Positions 61,801 to 64,000 of a stretch of 64,000 bases of DNA are shown here, one piece after another. Below the pieces are notes generated by a model. That model was not told the origin of the DNA. It saw only the letters and a program-made list of their open reading frames with translations, and made no database searches. The position numbers and the translations under genes are program-made. Numbering within the stretch: position 1 is the stretch's first letter; the number at the start of each line of letters is the position of its first letter. The DNA comes from Taeniopygia guttata. Taxonomy: Eukaryota; Chordata; Aves; Passeriformes; Estrildidae. The stretch covers positions 2,604,001-2,668,000 of the forward strand of contig NC_133034.1 of the NCBI RefSeq assembly GCF_048771995.1, given 5' to 3'.

Positions 61801-63274
61801 ACTAACCGAAATTCCTTATCAACGGTTGTTTCAGTTCTCTAATACATTTATTACCCTTCATATACGTCTCTTGAGGGGATATAAAGCAACAAAAAGTAAC
61901 TGCACAAATACTTTTTTTTTTTTTCCTAAGCACTTCATTGAAAATGCAGGGAAAACTGACAAACAACAGAAGTAATTGCTTAAAGTACTTTGATTTATCA
62001 CAAAGCACTTCACCTCTGACTTCCCTGAACTGATTCCTGGGCGGGAACTTTACAAAACACTTCAAATATGAGCCTAGCAACTAGCAATTTATAGTTTATT
62101 GATCTATGATTTATATACTTGGTAGAAGTATATTATAGATGTCTCATATTACACAGGCAGTGTGTTTCCCTCTCCTTTTCCCCCTCTCTGAAGGAAAGGT
62201 GCAGTCACCCCTACCCTTGTTCCTCATTCCTAAACAGGACACCTAGATAAGGTGCCATAAGCTGCCATTTGGTTTTGACAACTGTTACTTTTATATCAGA
62301 CAAAGAGTAAGGGCTTTTATACCTCAAAACTTGTTTGTATGCAACTGCACTAGCTGGTAATCCCAGAGATTTTGCCTCATTTTAACTCATAAGGCAAACT
62401 GAGCTGTTAATATATAGACATATATATTATGGCAGCAGATTTCTCTGCAGGTCATTAGTACAAACCTCGAGCTGCTTTCCACATGATTTTCCCTTGCATG
62501 TACATCTGAGGTACTTTATTTAGTCAGAACTTGAGTTTTGTACCTCTTTTGGTCTAAATGCCAAAGCAGATTAAGAATTTTGCCTTTTCTTCTTCGTAAC
62601 ATCGAGATACACATTAATTGAGTCTCTCAAAAAATACACAGTACAAAACCCCCTCAGATGGGGGATTGGTTTTCCTCACACACTCACTAACTCTTCCAGA
62701 AAGGAACTCTCCTCCTTCCCCACCAACATCTCTGAGGTGAAAATATTCCCTGAATACAATTTTTCACTCCTGTAGGACTGGATAATGGGATCCATACAGG
62801 TTCTGAAACTCTGGAGCAGCTGAGGTTAGTACAGCTAACACATGATGGAGTTTGGTATGACAAGATACATTAACTTACTTGGTTCCAGCATACAGTTGGT
62901 TAAAAAACTGAGCAGTAACCATTGCAGCATACCAAGAAATAGCCACCATGGAGCAGAGACCTACCAGAAAAAGTTTAAGAAGCACACAGGTGAATGATTC
63001 CTTTAATGGCTGTAACAGATTTAAACCAAAAATAAGTTTATTTCATTTAGTCTGGCTGTGAAAGCCATACAAAGTATCAATAGTGCTCTCATTTCAGTCT
63101 TGATATTACCTCCTAAAATAAAAAGAAATCCTCCTGTGACAGTAAACTTCATTTTTCCTTCTTCATCACTCAACCCAATGTTTGTGCACTTCATACCAAG
63201 CAGTGAGAGTACTGCAGCTAAGAATCCCAAAAGGATGGAAGTAATCATCAGGGCACGGCATGCCTGAATGTGAG
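58788..63274 (-). CDS. Claudin-15/claudin-10-like gene, coding exons 2-5 (exon 1 outside window)
   Basis: Claudins are four-pass tight-junction proteins that form paracellular barriers or ion channels. Four minus-strand exons join in frame: 63274-63110 (165 bp), 62960-62879 (82 bp), 60303-60193 (111 bp) and 58887-58788 (100 bp). They give 151 residues plus stop. Sizes and phases suit the five-exon claudin-10/15 type. The residues contain IQACRALMITSILLGF (TM2), GMKCTNIG, GLCSMVAISWYA (TM3), AQFFNQLYAGTKYELGEG (second extracellular loop), LYLGWAGSILYILGG (TM4) and the C-terminal PDZ ligand EYV. The closest remembered relative is human claudin-15 (IQACRALMITAILLGF, CTNIG, GMVAISWYA, LYPGTKYELGPALYLGW). 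Exon 1, with TM1 and the first extracellular loop, must lie beyond 64000. It is probably a claudin-15-like paralogue, though exact orthology is unsettled. Confidence 0.9.
58888..60192 (-). other. Claudin intron 4
   Basis: This is about 1.3 kb, bounded by GTAATC (donor) and ATTTACAG (acceptor) on the minus strand. No repeat family or RNA gene was recognised. A short CAGGACATTT direct repeat occurs near 59325-59345. Confidence 0.85.
60193..60303 (-). CDS. Claudin-15-like exon 4
   Basis: On the minus strand this follows GTTTCAG and ends TTACAG|GTAATC, 111 bp. It encodes YELGEGLYLGWAGSILYILG and GILLTCSCRVKEKQNY. KYELG-LYLGW is the conserved start of TM4. The CSC after TM4 is a likely palmitoylation site, as in other claudins. 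Confidence 0.93.
60304..62878 (-). other. Claudin intron 3
   Basis: This is about 2.6 kb of AT-rich sequence between exons 3 and 4. No coding exon or known repeat was recognised. Confidence 0.85.
62879..62960 (-). CDS. Claudin-15-like exon 3
   Basis: On the minus strand this follows CTGGTAG and ends AA|GTAAGT, 82 bp. It encodes LCSMVAISWYAAMVTAQFFN and QLYAGT, with split Gly and Lys codons at its ends. This is the end of TM3 plus most of the second extracellular loop. FFN-QLY corresponds to the FFDPLY motif of claudins 10 and 15. Confidence 0.93.
63110..63274 (-). CDS. Claudin-15-like exon 2
   Basis: Read on the minus strand, the acceptor is TTCTGTCTTAG before 63274 and the donor GGAG|GTAATA after 63110. 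The 165-bp exon is entered with two bases of a split codon. It encodes HIQACRALMITSILLGFLAA, then VLSLLGMKCTNIGLSDEEGK, then MKFTVTGGFLFILG. It holds TM2, the short cytoplasmic loop and the start of TM3. The R in QACRAL and the CTNIG motif are family signatures. Confidence 0.93.
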
Positions 63275-64000
63275 CTAAGACAGAAAAAGAGAAAACAAAT
63301 CAGGATCTATATAGAAATTACATTAATCTTGTGCTGAAAGAAATAAAAGCAATTAGAGGAAGTGACATAATTAACAGGTGCAGTAATGAGTGAATCTTGT
63401 CCAACTTTGTCATATGGTTCAGAGAAGCCTCAAAACCCAAGTGTGTTTAGCCTTCAAGTCAAACAGTTTTGAGAGTTGAACTATGCCTACATTTATAAGC
63501 TCAGTAAATCTTCTTGTGTCTTTAGTAAATCCTGAAAAACTACACCAAGCCACTCATCCCTTACATTCCTGTGAAAATGCCTGGTGGTATACATGGTCAT
63601 TTGCGGGAGCAGGAGGAAACCTCCTACTCACAAGTCCTTCTGAATTCCTGACACGTGTGCAGCTGAGTGCACAGGACACGTCTGAAATGCAGGTGACAGT
63701 CAAGGTGTGCAAGGCTCTGGCACTACTGAGGAACTGGAGAAAGGTGCCAGCTTTGCTGCTTCGAGGGAGAGACAGGAAAGAATGGTGCTCAAGTTAGCAG
63801 TGCACTTCAAACTCAGTGTAACAAACAGGAGTGAGCGTGTCTGAGAGCTGCAGCACTCTTCCCTAGGACATTCTCCTGTGGAGAGGTTACAGCTGCTGTG
63901 GGCACGTTAGGGAATCTGGTATGCTGGCAAATCTGCATCCTTTAAGCTCCTGGTCTTCACATCTAGGTATCAATTGCACAGAAACCAGGACTAGATTACT
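63275..64000 (-). other. Claudin intron 1 (partial)
   Basis: This sequence lies upstream of exon 2 on the minus strand. Exon 1 should encode the W-GLW-C-C first extracellular loop and would be a minus-strand frame of about 70 codons. None is present, so the intron runs past the window edge. Confidence 0.75.

Noticed and set aside
63483-63797. 104-codon + frame near the right edge
   Set aside because: It has no homology, lies in the claudin intron on the opposite strand and shows no splice or promoter context.

Overview
This window is vertebrate nuclear DNA, most likely from a bird and probably a songbird. The coding exons match conserved vertebrate genes split by GT-AG introns. The interspersed repeats are CR1 LINE 3' ends and two LTR fragments of a kind I associate with passerine endogenous retroviruses. 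There are no bacterial-style operons. Nearly all of the other open frames in the window are chance or repeat-driven.

Three genes can be supported. (1) GPC1 (glypican-1, + strand): exons 3-9 by homology, from 24452 to the stop codon ending at 48212. They encode the last ~447 residues: most of the cysteine-rich core, the Ser-Gly heparan sulfate attachment cluster and the GPI-anchor signal. Exons 1 and 2 were not found and should lie upstream, so positions 1-24451 are read as GPC1 intron. (2) DUSP28 (atypical dual-specificity phosphatase, + strand): complete in two exons, 55460-55804 and 56643-56777, 159 aa, behind a CpG-rich promoter region. (3) A claudin of the claudin-15/claudin-10 type (- strand): the last four coding exons between 63274 and 58788, ending in the PDZ-binding dipeptide YV. 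Its first exon lies beyond the right edge. DUSP28 and the claudin are tail to tail, about 2 kb apart.

Layout: 1-24.4 kb, GPC1 intron with CR1 pieces, one sense LTR, an ancient LINE remnant, a 117-bp duplicated block and an AT-rich tract; 24.4-48.2 kb, GPC1 exons 3-9 with a 14.6-kb intron 3, an antisense LTR fragment and an 18-copy 21-bp minisatellite in the last intron; 48.2-51.9 kb, probable GPC1 3' UTR; 51.9-55.1 kb, intergenic, ending in a CR1 fragment and 37 uninterrupted CAG triplets; 55.1-56.8 kb, DUSP28 with a 12-bp GC-rich minisatellite in its upstream region; 58.7-64 kb, the claudin.

The genes do not form a pathway. GPC1 is a cell-surface heparan sulfate co-receptor, DUSP28 an intracellular phosphatase-like protein and the claudin a tight-junction protein. 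The points most worth following are the claudin, which to my knowledge has no counterpart beside human DUSP28; the apparent absence of ANKMY1, which lies between GPC1 and DUSP28 in human; and the CAG37 tract plus 12-bp minisatellite directly upstream of DUSP28.
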